NCBI GenBank assembly: GCA_903832475.1
Contig: CAILBQ010000261.1
Span: 1 to 30,055 of the forward strand
Source of the DNA: an uncultured Acidobacteriota bacterium
GTDB lineage: Bacteria > Acidobacteriota > Terriglobia > Terriglobales > Acidobacteriaceae
Direction: 5' to 3'
DNA length: 30,055 nt
Shown: piece by piece, positions 6,970 through 15,651 of the stretch
How the letters are laid out: each line of letters starts with the position of its first letter
How positions within the stretch are numbered: the stretch's first letter is position 1
Notes under the pieces: model-generated
What the model was told of the DNA's origin: nothing
What the model saw: only the letters and a program-made list of their open reading frames with translations
The model's database searches: none
Translations under genes and position numbers: made by a program

Positions 6970-9837
6970 TCACGGACCTTCCGCAAGGCCTTCGCTGCAA
7001 AGCGGTTGCGGCGTTACTTTCTGACCATCCAGCAGCAGGCACGTCGCCCCGGTCAGATCCGTGCGAAACGTCCGCACATGCGCCGTCTGCAGTTCGCCCA
7101 GAATTTCTCCGCGCGGATGCCCAAACCGATTGCGCCGTCCGCAGGAGATCACGGCACACTGCGGATTCACCTCAGCCAGAAAATCAGGGCCAGTCGACGT
7201 CAGGCTCCCATGGTGCCCGACCTTGAGCACCGTGCTGCGCGGATCGAGCTCTGGATGCAAACCCCATTCCGCTCTTGAGTGCAGGATCGCCTGCTCCTCC
7301 GGACCCTCGGCATCCCCGGCCAGCAGAATCGAAGTCGCCCCGTAGTGCGCGCGCAGCACCAGCGAATCATCGTTCCGCGCCTCTGCTCCGGACCGGTAAC
7401 CGAGGCCCGCCGCCAGCACCGCAATCTGCACCTGCCCCAGAGCCACAGAGTCTCCAGCGTGCAGCGACCGCACCCGCACACCGTGCGATGTAGCTACCTG
7501 CAGAAGGTCCAGATATGCGGGAACGGGAGGGTTGTTGCCGACCCAAAGCTCGGCTGGCCGGAAATTCGTCAAAATCGCCGGCAGACCGCCCAGATGGTCA
7601 TGGTGAGCGTGGGTGAGCGCAACCGCGTCCAGCCGGCGAATGCCACGCGACCAAAGGACTGGCGAAACCACGTCTTCTCCGGTATCGAATTGCGCCCGCA
7701 GGGCGCCTCTCGCCGATCCCTGGAAACCGATACCGCCACCGTCGATCAGCAGCGTCTTACCGTCGGGCGAAATCAGCAGCAGGGAATCACCCTGGCCCAC
7801 ATCGATCGCTTCAAACAGCAGTGCGGTCCTCGGGTGGTCGGTCGGTCGAGGCCAAATCGCCGCAGCCACCATCAGCCCCAGCGCCGGCAGCACCAGCCTT
7901 CGCGATTTCTTCCCGCCGCGCGCCAGCAGAATGGCCGCGACGAAACTCAACAGAGCGACAGCGACCAGCGGGACCGTCGGCTCCGGTACCCGTATGTCGC
8001 CAAACCGCATCCCGCCCAGCGTTCTCACCACGCCAAGGCTGAAATGCAGCAGCGCCAGCGTCACCGCCGCCGGAGCCACGGCCGCAGCCGGCCAAATCGC
8101 CAGCACCAGCAGCGTCACCATGGCCGCAGGGACCAGCAGCGTCAGCAAGGGCAAGATCAGCAGGTTGACTGGCAGCGCGTACACCGTAATGCGGTGGAAG
8201 TAGATGGCCATCGGCAGGGCCAGCGCCAGCTCCACCACCAGCGTTATAAAAATCAACTCCGCTAGCCGCATCGTGTATCGAACCGCGCCGGGCATCAGTT
8301 TCCAGGCGACCCAATTGCTGGTCGCGGCTTCCATGTGTCGCGCAAATAGCCTCATGGTGACGCGAAACTGCGCAATCCCGGGCGGCAGGCTCGGATCTAG
8401 GCTGACCAGCCTCAGTCGCTTCGTAGCCTGGATGCGCGCATGCAGAGTCTGCTCCAGCAGCGGCATCGCGATACCCGCAATCGCGGTCACCGAGAGAACT
8501 GTCATCTGCAGGCTGGCGTCAAAAATGCTCCGCGGACTCACCACCGCCAGGCAAACCAACGCAAAGCCGATGACATTCAGGGGTCTGCGGTTTCGATAGA
8601 GCAGTCGCCCTGCAAGATAGAGCGTAATCATCCAGAACGAACGTTGCGCCGGAACCGCAAATCCCGTGAAGAACGCGTATGCCAGGGAGACGCCAACCGT
8701 GAGCACCGTAGCCGGTAACCGCGGCAAGCGCAGCCGTTTCGCCAGCGCAAAAACGCAGCCCGCCAGAATGGCCAGATGCAACCCGGAAACCACAATCAAG
8801 TGAAAGGAACCAGTGCGTTCAAAGCCACCCCGCAGAGAACGAGTCAAAAAGCTTCTGTCGCCTGTCAACAAGGCTGTCAGCATAGCCGTATCTTCGGGCA
8901 TAGCCCGCAGAAAGGCCGGCATGCCGCGAGTCGCCGCAGGCAGCGTCTGCAGGCGCTCGATGGCGAGATTGCGCAGCCTGTTGAGAAGGCATGCGCCCGA
9001 ACTCTGCTTGCGTGAATCCAGTAGGGTGAACCGCGGCTGCCGATCGTTGGCCGGACCATCTTCACGGGAAGCATCGAGCGTGGCGCCAGCCGTCACATCC
9101 TGCGATTCCAGCCATTCCGCCCGGCTCCATACACCCGGGTCGTGATACACGTCGGTCGTCTGCACCCGAACCACCGCGCGTATCGTATCGCCGCATTGAA
9201 GGGCCGGTGCAACCGCCTCCGGCCAGTGAAGACTCAAGCGGATGCGCGCATCCCTGTCTTTTTCGACCGGGACGACGGCGTCTTTCTCGTCCGTTACCGT
9301 TTCCGCCGCCGTGAGCTGCAGATCGAGGCGCTGTATGGCTCCCGTCGCCTCTCTGAATCCGCGACCAGACGCCGCACCCTCTCCCGAATCCGTATCGTCG
9401 TCTTCATCCTGCTCTGCAGTCCGCATCGGCCCCGCATCCACGACTGTCCCTTCCACGGTTCGAAGCAGGCCGTCCGCCAGCTGTATCACTACCGGGTTGG
9501 GCGAGGGGCTGGGCTGCATTTCTGCCGACCACGCGCCCAGTACAGTCCACAAGAGCGCCACCACCGTCCAGGTCATGCGCGGAGCTTTCCAAATCGCAAT
9601 CAGAGCGGTCACAGCCAGCAGCAGAACCCCGATCAGCAGGAAGCTGGCGCGCAGAGGGTGCAGCCGGACAGCAATGATCCCGGCCAGGAAGCAAAGCGCC
9701 GCGTAAAACATAGGGATGAACGTGATGCGGCCCGCTGCAGAGCCGCGAAGGCGCGGCTTGGCCCATCTCTCGCTGCCATCCCTCAGCGAGGCGGCTTGCA
9801 TCGGCGAACCACGCGGCGGCGCGGCGGTCGTCGGCAT
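6970..9837 (-). CDS. comEC: ComEC/Rec2 DNA uptake channel with metallo-beta-lactamase domain
   Basis: Inner-membrane channel that carries single-stranded DNA into the cytoplasm in natural transformation. About 955 residues. Order: two N-terminal membrane helices (FYAALCFLAGIIAVRL...), a DUF4131-like soluble domain (about residues 90-270), the polytopic Competence domain with the signature FHLIVVSGLHLAILAG, and a C-terminal metallo-beta-lactamase domain with a metal site HAHHDH (about residues 743-748), GDAEG and VGHHGS. The metal ligands are intact, suggesting an active nuclease-like domain, as proposed for this family. The soluble domain holds an extra acidic low-complexity patch (EQDEDDDTDSGEGAA). 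Start is ATG 9837, or GTG 9843 two codons upstream; neither has a clear ribosome binding site. No other competence gene is in the window. Confidence 0.93.
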   Translation of the reverse strand: MPTTAAPPRGSPMQAASLRDGSERWAKPRLRGSAAGRITFIPMFYAALCFLAGIIAVRLHPLRASFLLIGVLLLAVTALIAIWKAPRMTWTVVALLWTVLGAWSAEMQPSPSPNPVVIQLADGLLRTVEGTVVDAGPMRTAEQDEDDDTDSGEGAASGRGFREATGAIQRLDLQLTAAETVTDEKDAVVPVEKDRDARIRLSLHWPEAVAPALQCGDTIRAVVRVQTTDVYHDPGVWSRAEWLESQDVTAGATLDASREDGPANDRQPRFTLLDSRKQSSGACLLNRLRNLAIERLQTLPAATRGMPAFLRAMPEDTAMLTALLTGDRSFLTRSLRGGFERTGSFHLIVVSGLHLAILAGCVFALAKRLRLPRLPATVLTVGVSLAYAFFTGFAVPAQRSFWMITLYLAGRLLYRNRRPLNVIGFALVCLAVVSPRSIFDASLQMTVLSVTAIAGIAMPLLEQTLHARIQATKRLRLVSLDPSLPPGIAQFRVTMRLFARHMEAATSNWVAWKLMPGAVRYTMRLAELIFITLVVELALALPMAIYFHRITVYALPVNLLILPLLTLLVPAAMVTLLVLAIWPAAAVAPAAVTLALLHFSLGVVRTLGGMRFGDIRVPEPTVPLVAVALLSFVAAILLARGGKKSRRLVLPALGLMVAAAIWPRPTDHPRTALLFEAIDVGQGDSLLLISPDGKTLLIDGGGIGFQGSARGALRAQFDTGEDVVSPVLWSRGIRRLDAVALTHAHHDHLGGLPAILTNFRPAELWVGNNPPVPAYLDLLQVATSHGVRVRSLHAGDSVALGQVQIAVLAAGLGYRSGAEARNDDSLVLRAHYGATSILLAGDAEGPEEQAILHSRAEWGLHPELDPRSTVLKVGHHGSLTSTGPDFLAEVNPQCAVISCGRRNRFGHPRGEILGELQTAHVRTFRTDLTGATCLLLDGQKVTPQPLCSEGLAEGP

Positions 9838-9850
9838 TGACACGACTGGC

Positions 9851-9866
9851 CTCCAGCAGGCTGGAG
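9851..9866. repeat. Short perfect inverted repeat upstream of comEC
   Basis: CTCCAGC and GCTGGAG form a perfect 7-base inverted repeat separated by two bases, 8-14 bases upstream of the comEC start. It could fold as a 6-bp hairpin with a four-base loop in the comEC leader or act as a protein site. Function is not established. Confidence 0.35.
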
Positions 9867-9988
9867 TACCGATGCGGTAGGGAAGGGCCCGGCACGGCGC
9901 GAAACTGGCCTGCTGACTCTTGATTGGAAACTTGCTGGCAGCTTATCAGGCTTTGTGCCCGCCGTGTGTGCCCTGCAAACATCGCCTG

Positions 9989-11302
9989 CTACGAGAGCCG
10001 CAGGCGAACCGCCGTTTCCATGTGAAACGTCTGGGGAAACATGTCCACTTGTGTGATGCTGTCGATCCTGTAGCGCTCCCGCGTCAGTGCAGCCAGGTCG
10101 CGCCCCAACGTCGCTGGATCGCAAGAAACATAGATCAGCACCGGTGCCTGGATGGAATTCAGCAGCAGCGTCGTTTCGTCCCCCAGACCCGCCCGCGGCG
10201 GATCCAGCACAATCAGATCCGGCCGCGGCTGGCGTTCTTCCCGGTTGCGTCTCAGGTAATCGAGCGTCGACGCCGCAACCGCTCGCCCACCTGTTCCCTC
10301 CAGATTGCGCTCCAACGCGGTCAGCGAAGCAGGCGCCGATTCAACCGCGATGACCTCGTCGAACCTTCCAGTGAGTTGCCGCGCGAACAAGCCCACTCCG
10401 GCAAACAAATCCCACGCCGACCGTCCTTGAGAAACATCTCGCAGAACCAGCTCTACAAAATCGTCCACCAGCCGGCGGTTCACCTGAAAAAAGGCCCCAT
10501 GATGCACCTGGTAGTCGAATCCCGCTGCCGCATACGTCAACGAAGGCCTCCCCGAAGCCGCCAGGATTCGCGGAGCCAGCGACCCATCCGAAAGCTGTAG
10601 ACGAATGCCGATCACCTCTGTCGGCAGTGTCTCGTGCAGCGCTGCAAGCCACGCCTCCAGGCCGGTTTCCGGCACCAGCCCATTGTTTTCGCTGAAAAGC
10701 GTCAGCAGCACCTGGGACTGGTCGTGATTCGTGAAAAGCTCCAGTTCGGCAATCTCAATGGCCCGGTCGTTTGCCTCCAGCCAACCCGCGACGCGATGCG
10801 CCACGTCCAGGAGCACGGGAGCCGCAATCGGACACTCGTCCACGGCAATCAGGTCGTGAGAACGCCGCCCGCGGTAGTTTAGCTTTACCGCTCCGGACTC
10901 TTCGGACGTGACAGCCAGCCGGATGCGGTTGCGGTACTCCCACGGCTCAGCCGCAAGTTGCTCGATCTCCACGCTCAATGTCACGCCGGCTCGCGATAGC
11001 GTCTCGCGCAAGATCTGCCGCTTCATCGCCAACTGCAGGGCATAGTCGGCATGCTGGTAGCTGCAGCCACCGCAGGCGCCAAAGTACGGGCATCTCGGCG
11101 CCACGCGTTCAGCCGATGGAGTGACTACTGCGTCGACCTCCGCCTTGGCGAAGTTGCGCTTCTTCTCCACGAGGTGAGCCAGCACCGTCTCGCCAGGCAG
11201 CGTCAGAGGAGTCAGGACTGCTTTCCCTTCCGCATGCGCCAGGCAATCCCCGCCGTACACGGCCTTTTCCATCGCCAGCTCTTGGCTCGGAGTTTCCTTC
11301 AT
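9989..11302 (-). CDS. rlmD: 23S rRNA (uracil-5-)-methyltransferase RlmD/RumA family
   Basis: SAM-dependent methyltransferase making 5-methyluridine in 23S rRNA, with an iron-sulfur cluster. The four cluster cysteines are present: C71, C77 and C80 in CPYFGACGGC, and C157 in DECPIAAP. The SAM domain shows DLFAGVGLFARQL, VIAVESAP and LIVLDPPRAGL. The nucleophile is C394 (YVSCDPATL) and the general base E429 (HMETAVRL), spaced exactly as C389 and E424 in E. coli RumA. The N-terminal TRAM-like strand region looks short. RlmD, RlmC and TrmA are hard to separate by sequence; the [4Fe-4S] ligands exclude TrmA. ATG 11302 overlaps the upstream gene's stop as ATGA, with GAGG a few bases upstream. Confidence 0.92.
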   Translation of the reverse strand: MKETPSQELAMEKAVYGGDCLAHAEGKAVLTPLTLPGETVLAHLVEKKRNFAKAEVDAVVTPSAERVAPRCPYFGACGGCSYQHADYALQLAMKRQILRETLSRAGVTLSVEIEQLAAEPWEYRNRIRLAVTSEESGAVKLNYRGRRSHDLIAVDECPIAAPVLLDVAHRVAGWLEANDRAIEIAELELFTNHDQSQVLLTLFSENNGLVPETGLEAWLAALHETLPTEVIGIRLQLSDGSLAPRILAASGRPSLTYAAAGFDYQVHHGAFFQVNRRLVDDFVELVLRDVSQGRSAWDLFAGVGLFARQLTGRFDEVIAVESAPASLTALERNLEGTGGRAVAASTLDYLRRNREERQPRPDLIVLDPPRAGLGDETTLLLNSIQAPVLIYVSCDPATLGRDLAALTRERYRIDSITQVDMFPQTFHMETAVRLRLS

Positions 11303-12069
11303 GCCTGCCTCATGTAAAACAGGCTGAGACGCGGCAGCTTGTAGTGCTCCAGCAAGCGCTTGTGCACAAACTGCTGTTCGATCTGCTTGAGCTGCACCGC
11401 ACCCATCCGGCTGCGATACGCGGCCAGGTCGCGCGCGGCTTCGCTCTTGAATTGCACCAGGATCTCCTCGGGAACATGGGTCGTCAGGGACGCAAACAGC
11501 TTCTCTTCCAGCACCGTGAGCTGGCGTTCCAGGTCCTCCAGATTCGAAGGGGACGGGTTCATCGCGGACGAAGAGTCAGACGGAACGGTCATTTCCTCGG
11601 CAATATCACGCAGCCGCATCGCGATAGCGGCCAGCGCTGCTGCCCACATCTGATGCGCTGCCTCGAGAGAGATGGAACTCGCGTCCAGGGCCTGTGCCGC
11701 GGTCTCCAGGTGCTCGGCAATCCGCTGCGCTTCAAATCCAGCATTAGCTTCAGCCGCGTTTTCCTTGCCGCTATCCACAGCGGTTCCGGTCGCTGCTTCC
11801 TTCTGTTGTTCGGCGGCTTCCATCACCGCCTGCGCGCACCATGCCAGGCCGTTCACCTGGCGCTGGCGCCGGTTCGGCTGGCTGCGTTGACGCGCCTCGT
11901 ACTTGTCGAAGGCTTCGTCCATCCCGCGCAGCACCACTTCCAGCGGAATGCCCGCTTCCTGCCACGTCTCTATCAGCGCCCAGTCCAGCGTGGAAAGCAG
12001 CAGGAGCGAGCCGCGCCTGCGTTGAAAATGCTCTTCGATCTCCGTGAAGTAATTGAAGTAATTCTGCAA
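11299..12069 (-). CDS. Conserved hypothetical protein, translationally coupled to rlmD
   Basis: Predicted 256-residue, mostly helical cytoplasmic protein. The N-terminal ~65 residues (NYFTEIEEHFQRRRGSLLLL, STLDWALIETWQEAGIPLEV, GMDEAFDKYEARQRS) look like a folded helical module, then comes a variable Ala/Glu-rich middle and a C-terminal part with likely coiled coil (LEDLERQLTVLEEKLFASL). The start is TTG at 12069; no ATG or GTG is found in frame upstream. The stop overlaps the rlmD ATG by four bases, which argues for joint expression and that the frame is real. I do not recognise the family. The abundance of helix-forming charged residues would suit a protein-interaction or nucleic-acid-related role, but nothing specific is visible. 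Confidence 0.75.
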   Translation of the reverse strand: MQNYFNYFTEIEEHFQRRRGSLLLLSTLDWALIETWQEAGIPLEVVLRGMDEAFDKYEARQRSQPNRRQRQVNGLAWCAQAVMEAAEQQKEAATGTAVDSGKENAAEANAGFEAQRIAEHLETAAQALDASSISLEAAHQMWAAALAAIAMRLRDIAEEMTVPSDSSSAMNPSPSNLEDLERQLTVLEEKLFASLTTHVPEEILVQFKSEAARDLAAYRSRMGAVQLKQIEQQFVHKRLLEHYKLPRLSLFYMRQA

Positions 12070-12198
12070 TCGATACCCGCGAATTCGCCTGCCGTGACTT
12101 TGGCGTACACTGTCTGCTAAATACCAGATCCATCCAGGCGAACCGGGCGAACCTTCATGGACTGGAAGATACTCACCATCTTTCTCAGTTTACCTTGC

Positions 12199-12204
12199 AG
12201 GAGG
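12199..12204 (+). promoter_or_regulatory. Perfect Shine-Dalgarno (AGGAGG) before a CTG start
   Basis: AGGAGG at 12199-12204 lies seven bases before the in-frame CTG at 12212. This is ideal spacing, and it is the only strong ribosome binding site in the 142-base gap between the divergent TTG-start gene and the TIR gene. It decides the start of the TIR protein. Confidence 0.65.
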
Positions 12205-12211
12205 AGTTTCC

Positions 12212-12913
12212 CTGGGCGCGGTCTTCCTCAGTTATCGGCGCAGCGATTCCGCCGGCGAAGCAGGTCGTTTGTCCGATGACCTGGTTGCTCGCTTCGGCAA
12301 GGCGTCCGTTTTCATGGATGTCGACGCCATCCAGCCCGGACTCGATTTCCGGGTGCAAATCTGGCAAAACGTCGGCGCGTGCAGCGTGCTGCTTGCCCTG
12401 ATCGGCCCCTCATGGCTGGAGTGTGAAAGCACCCTTGGTTCCCGCCGCATCGACTCCACCAGCGACTACGTCCGCTTGGAAATCTCCGCCGCCTTGCAGC
12501 GTGGAATTCCTGTCGTTCCTGTATTGGTGCGAGGAGCGCGCATGCCCAAGGCCGACACGCTACCGGACGAGTTGCGCGATCTGGCTTACCGGCATTCCGT
12601 CGAACTGAGCCACGCGCGCTGGAAGTCCGACGTGCAGTTGCTCATGGATGCGCTGGCGTCCCATGTCCAAGGCAACCAGAACCGCGTCGCAATCCACGAC
12701 CCCGTTCCTCACGCTACGGGCTTGGCGGTCGACGAACCGGCCATCCAGCGCGTCAGCCACGAACTGGCCTGTTTCATCGGACCAATCGCCGACGTGGTGG
12801 TGAAGCGCGCCGCTCGCCGCTGCTCCACGCTTCCGGAACTCTGCACGCTGGTTTCCGAAGAGATTGAAGCCGGCCCTGACCGAGCGCGATTTCTAGCAAC
12901 CTGCCGTCGATAA
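12212..12913 (+). CDS. TIR-domain protein with C-terminal signalling module, CTG start
   Basis: TIR domains in bacteria often cleave NAD+ or make NAD-derived signals. Counting from CTG 12212, residues 3-140 form the TIR domain: beta-A strand AVFLSYRRSDSAG, then ASVFMDVDAIQPGLDF, VLLALIGPSWL and DYVRLEISAALQRGIPVVPVLV. E90 in VRLEI sits at the catalytic-glutamate position of this subclass. The C-terminus (about residues 165-233; SHELACFIGPIADVVVKRAA) resembles a short module that I have seen at the ends of bacterial Ser/Thr kinases and other signalling proteins; this is recollection, not a search. No ATG, GTG or TTG in frame precedes the beta-A strand. TTG 12269 would delete it. A separate short frame starts at ATG 12157. 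It converges with the haem sensor gene, 12 bases apart. Confidence 0.82.
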   Translation: MGAVFLSYRRSDSAGEAGRLSDDLVARFGKASVFMDVDAIQPGLDFRVQIWQNVGACSVLLALIGPSWLECESTLGSRRIDSTSDYVRLEISAALQRGIPVVPVLVRGARMPKADTLPDELRDLAYRHSVELSHARWKSDVQLLMDALASHVQGNQNRVAIHDPVPHATGLAVDEPAIQRVSHELACFIGPIADVVVKRAARRCSTLPELCTLVSEEIEAGPDRARFLATCRR

Positions 12914-12925
12914 CCTCGAACACCT

Positions 12926-13804
12926 CTACGATTCGTCCAGCATCTTGAGCGCCTTCATCAAGCTCACCTGCATGCGGTTGAAAGATGCAGTCACCGAAGC
13001 AATCTCATCCTTGCCTTTCACCGGCAGCGGCGCAATGTTCCGTTCGCCTTTGCTGACCTGGTCGGCAGTTGCCGAAACCAGGCGTAAAGGATGGATGACG
13101 AACCAGAAGACGCCTAGGTCCAGCGCGAGGATGACCGCAACTCCTGTGGCAACCAGAATCGCCAGCAGGTTGTGCCACGCGTCGTTCGCAATCTTGACCG
13201 GAACAGAAAGCGGGACCGAAATGATCTGCGCGGCGACAATCTCGTTCGGCTTCCAACCGAAGCCGTTGTTGTTGCCGTATACCGTCAGCATGGCCTTCGG
13301 CGCTGCGGAAGGCACGCTGTGGCATTCGAGACAAGGAGGCTTGGCCACGATGGCTTTGGCGATGTAGATCGAGGGGCCATCAGCGGTGGGGCGTTCGCCA
13401 TTCCTGGTAGGGTCTTCTGGATGGTCGCGCAATTGACGGATCACGTCGGCCTCCCAGTCGCCGGCACGGTCCTCGGGATTGGTGGGGTTGAGCGTGGCTT
13501 CCTTGTAGGTGTAGTCGGGATAGTTAGTACGCAGTTTGGCGAACGTGGTGGTCGCGGCAAAGGCAGGGACCGTTTCGGCCAGGAAACGAACTTTGTGGCG
13601 AGGGTTTTGCTCGAGCAGCGGTGAAAGGTCGGTCTGCGTATAGTCACGCACCGCCGAGGCACTCTCCAGCATGAGCTGCGCCTGGGCCATGACCTCGCGG
13701 CGGGCGTTACCAATCAGAAAATTGTAGGCGAGCTGCGCAATCAGGAAGCCGCCGGCTCCGATGACCAGTATCAAAATCAGGTTGAACTTTGCCAGCAACT
13801 TCAT
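12926..13804 (-). CDS. DUF3365 (c-type haem) sensor with HAMP domain
   Basis: Membrane sensor of 292 residues. TM1 covers about residues 7-29, the periplasmic DUF3365/Tll0287-like domain about 40-205, TM2 about 213-237, and a HAMP domain 237-290 (IHPLRLVSATADQVSKGE, EIASVTASFNRMQ). The haem-binding CxxCH is intact as C158-L-E-C161-H162. Members of this family bind haem outside the membrane and are thought to sense redox state or a gas. The protein stops just after HAMP, so it has no kinase, cyclase or methyl-accepting output domain; output must come from a partner. ATG 13804 has AGGA upstream. Likely follows coaX in transcription (95-base gap), or has its own promoter. Confidence 0.9.
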   Translation of the reverse strand: MKLLAKFNLILILVIGAGGFLIAQLAYNFLIGNARREVMAQAQLMLESASAVRDYTQTDLSPLLEQNPRHKVRFLAETVPAFAATTTFAKLRTNYPDYTYKEATLNPTNPEDRAGDWEADVIRQLRDHPEDPTRNGERPTADGPSIYIAKAIVAKPPCLECHSVPSAAPKAMLTVYGNNNGFGWKPNEIVAAQIISVPLSVPVKIANDAWHNLLAILVATGVAVILALDLGVFWFVIHPLRLVSATADQVSKGERNIAPLPVKGKDEIASVTASFNRMQVSLMKALKMLDES

Positions 13805-13899
13805 GACCGTCCTGCTTTAGAGCGCATGGGGATTTGCCCCTGATGTTACAGGAAGATGAACACTCAACGACAGCCATGTCAGGAAATGGAACCAGGACG

Positions 13900-14778
13900 T
13901 TATGGACGTCGCGGTCGGGCGGACGAGCGCTGGGCAGGGCGGTTCCGCTCGAAAACCAGGTAGAGTCCGTCCAGGGTCAACAGATCGTCCAGCGTCTCGA
14001 TGTAGCGCGAGTCTTCCGCGATCAGGCCGGCCAGACCCCCCGTCGCGACGACTTTAGGCGTGCCGGCGCCTACGCGCGGGTCATGGGCCATTTCAGCCAG
14101 CATGCGCTCCAGAATGCCGTCGACCAGGCCGATATACCCGTAGTACAGGCCGCTTTGGATGTGCGCTACCGTGTTGGTGCCGATCACCTTGGCCGGACGT
14201 TTGATATCCACGCGTCCCAGCCGCGCCGCGCGGGAGAAGAGCGCGTCGGCGCTGATGCCGAGCCCCGGCGAGATGATGCCGCCGAGGTATTCCCCCTTTG
14301 CCGAGATCACGTCGAAGGTGGTTGCCGTGCCGAAGTCGACCACGACGAGCGGAATGGCTGGACTGCCCTCCGGCTTGCCATACTTCTCAAACGCGCCAAT
14401 GGCATTAACGAGGCGGTCGGCGCCAAGTTCAGTAGGGCTGTCAACCAGCACTGGCATGCCGGTCTTGATGCCCGGCTCGACAAAAATAGGCTTGATCTTG
14501 AAATAGCTTTCGCAGACCTGATTCAAGGTGCTGTCGACAGGAGGCACAACCGAGGAAATGATGATGTGATGCACCTGGCTGGTGGAAAGCCCGTGCAGGT
14601 TGAACAGGTTCGTGAATAGCACGCCATACTCGTCGACGGTTTGCGTGCGGTGGGTCGACACGCGCCAGTGAGCCAGCAGCGTGGCTGCGCGCTTCTCTTC
14701 CGTTTCGCTGGCCTTGGGATCGAGGCGATACAGGCCGAGGACGGTATTCGTGTTGCCGACATCGAGTGCGAGGAGCAT
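13900..14778 (-). CDS. coaX: Type III pantothenate kinase
   Basis: Phosphorylates pantothenate with ATP as the first step of coenzyme A synthesis; type III enzymes need a monovalent cation and are not feedback-inhibited by CoA. ASKHA-fold signatures are present: the N-terminal phosphate loop LALDVGNTNTVLGLY, TELGADRLVNAIGAF (pantothenate/catalytic region), VVVDFGTATTFDVI and GGIISPGLGISADALFSRAARL. At 292 residues it is slightly longer than many (about 255) because of an insertion near residues 20-40 (LDPKASETEEKRAATLLAHW) and a basic Arg-rich tail. Starts 39 bases after birA ends, so birA-coaX is a likely cofactor operon. Confidence 0.96.
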   Translation of the reverse strand: MLLALDVGNTNTVLGLYRLDPKASETEEKRAATLLAHWRVSTHRTQTVDEYGVLFTNLFNLHGLSTSQVHHIIISSVVPPVDSTLNQVCESYFKIKPIFVEPGIKTGMPVLVDSPTELGADRLVNAIGAFEKYGKPEGSPAIPLVVVDFGTATTFDVISAKGEYLGGIISPGLGISADALFSRAARLGRVDIKRPAKVIGTNTVAHIQSGLYYGYIGLVDGILERMLAEMAHDPRVGAGTPKVVATGGLAGLIAEDSRYIETLDDLLTLDGLYLVFERNRPAQRSSARPRRP

Positions 14779-14817
14779 ACGTGGATCAGGGTAGCAGGTG
14801 TTGAGCCGATAGCGGAG

Positions 14818-15651
14818 TCAGGCGCGGGCTTCGCGCAGACCGCCGGTCGTGATGGTGATGAGGCCTTCCGTCGTCCGCAGGCGGAGAAAGCCGCGCATGT
14901 CCAGGCCGGCGGTGATACCGGTGACTTGCCGCGGGCCGTGGACGTCCACGCGGCGGCCGCTGACCCAGGTTGAAATTGCACCGATGCGGTGCGGAATCGC
15001 GGCCAGCGCGTCGTCGCGCCGCGGCGAAGCCAGCAGGGACAGCTCGCCGTCCAGTTCGCGAAGCAGCGCAATCAGCAGCTGCTGGCGGCTGACGATGCGG
15101 CCGGTTTCGAGGTCGACCGAAGTGGCCGGCGTGGCCAGGTCAGGCGGGAAGCTCCGCTGGTGCAGGTTGATGCCGATGCCGATCACAGCGGCTGAGACCG
15201 TCGATTCTCCCGAGATGCGAGATTCGGTCTGGGCTTCGACGAGGATGCCGGCGACCTTGCGCGATTCGATGAGAATGTCGTTGGGCCAGCGCAGGTCTGG
15301 CGTGAGAGCGGTGACTTCGGCAATGGCGCGGTGCGCGGCGAGGCCGGTCATGAGCGGAAGCCACACCAGATCGGTGGTCGGCAGCGGATGGTCCGTGGAA
15401 GGCCGGAAGAGGACGCTGAGGTACAGGCCCTGGCTGGCGGCGGAATGCCATTGGTGGTCGCTGCGTCCGCGGCCAGCGGTCTGCTCATCGGCGACGTAGA
15501 AGCTGCCGCTCGGGGCGCCGAGGCGAGCCTGCTCGAGGGCGTGGGTGTTGGTGGAATCGATGGTGGCGAAGTGGTGCAGGCCGTTGGCGAAGGGTGTGCC
15601 CGCTAGGGCGACGCTTAATGCCGCGGGATCGAGGTGGTCGGGGCTTTGCAA
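14818..15651 (-). CDS. birA: Biotin--[acetyl-CoA-carboxylase] ligase, lacking the HTH domain
   Basis: Activates biotin as biotinyl-AMP and attaches it to the biotin carboxyl carrier protein of acetyl-CoA carboxylase. The catalytic domain shows IDSTNTHALE, the biotinyl-AMP loop AGRGRSDHQWHS, LRWPNDILI and KVAGILVEAQ, followed by the small C-terminal domain (WVSGRRVDVHGPRQVTGITAG). The N-terminal DNA-binding HTH of E. coli BirA is absent, so it is a monofunctional enzyme and not a biotin repressor. The start is TTG 15651; no ATG or GTG occurs in frame upstream. A family B palindromic repeat touches this TTG and supplies the only Shine-Dalgarno-like sequence (GAAGGGA). Confidence 0.93.
   Translation of the reverse strand: MQSPDHLDPAALSVALAGTPFANGLHHFATIDSTNTHALEQARLGAPSGSFYVADEQTAGRGRSDHQWHSAASQGLYLSVLFRPSTDHPLPTTDLVWLPLMTGLAAHRAIAEVTALTPDLRWPNDILIESRKVAGILVEAQTESRISGESTVSAAVIGIGINLHQRSFPPDLATPATSVDLETGRIVSRQQLLIALLRELDGELSLLASPRRDDALAAIPHRIGAISTWVSGRRVDVHGPRQVTGITAGLDMRGFLRLRTTEGLITITTGGLREARA

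Noticed and set aside
7279..8265. Long plus-strand open frame opposite comEC
   Set aside because: It is antisense to a clear comEC frame; the Arg/Gln/His-rich product reflects codon-bias shadowing in high-GC DNA.
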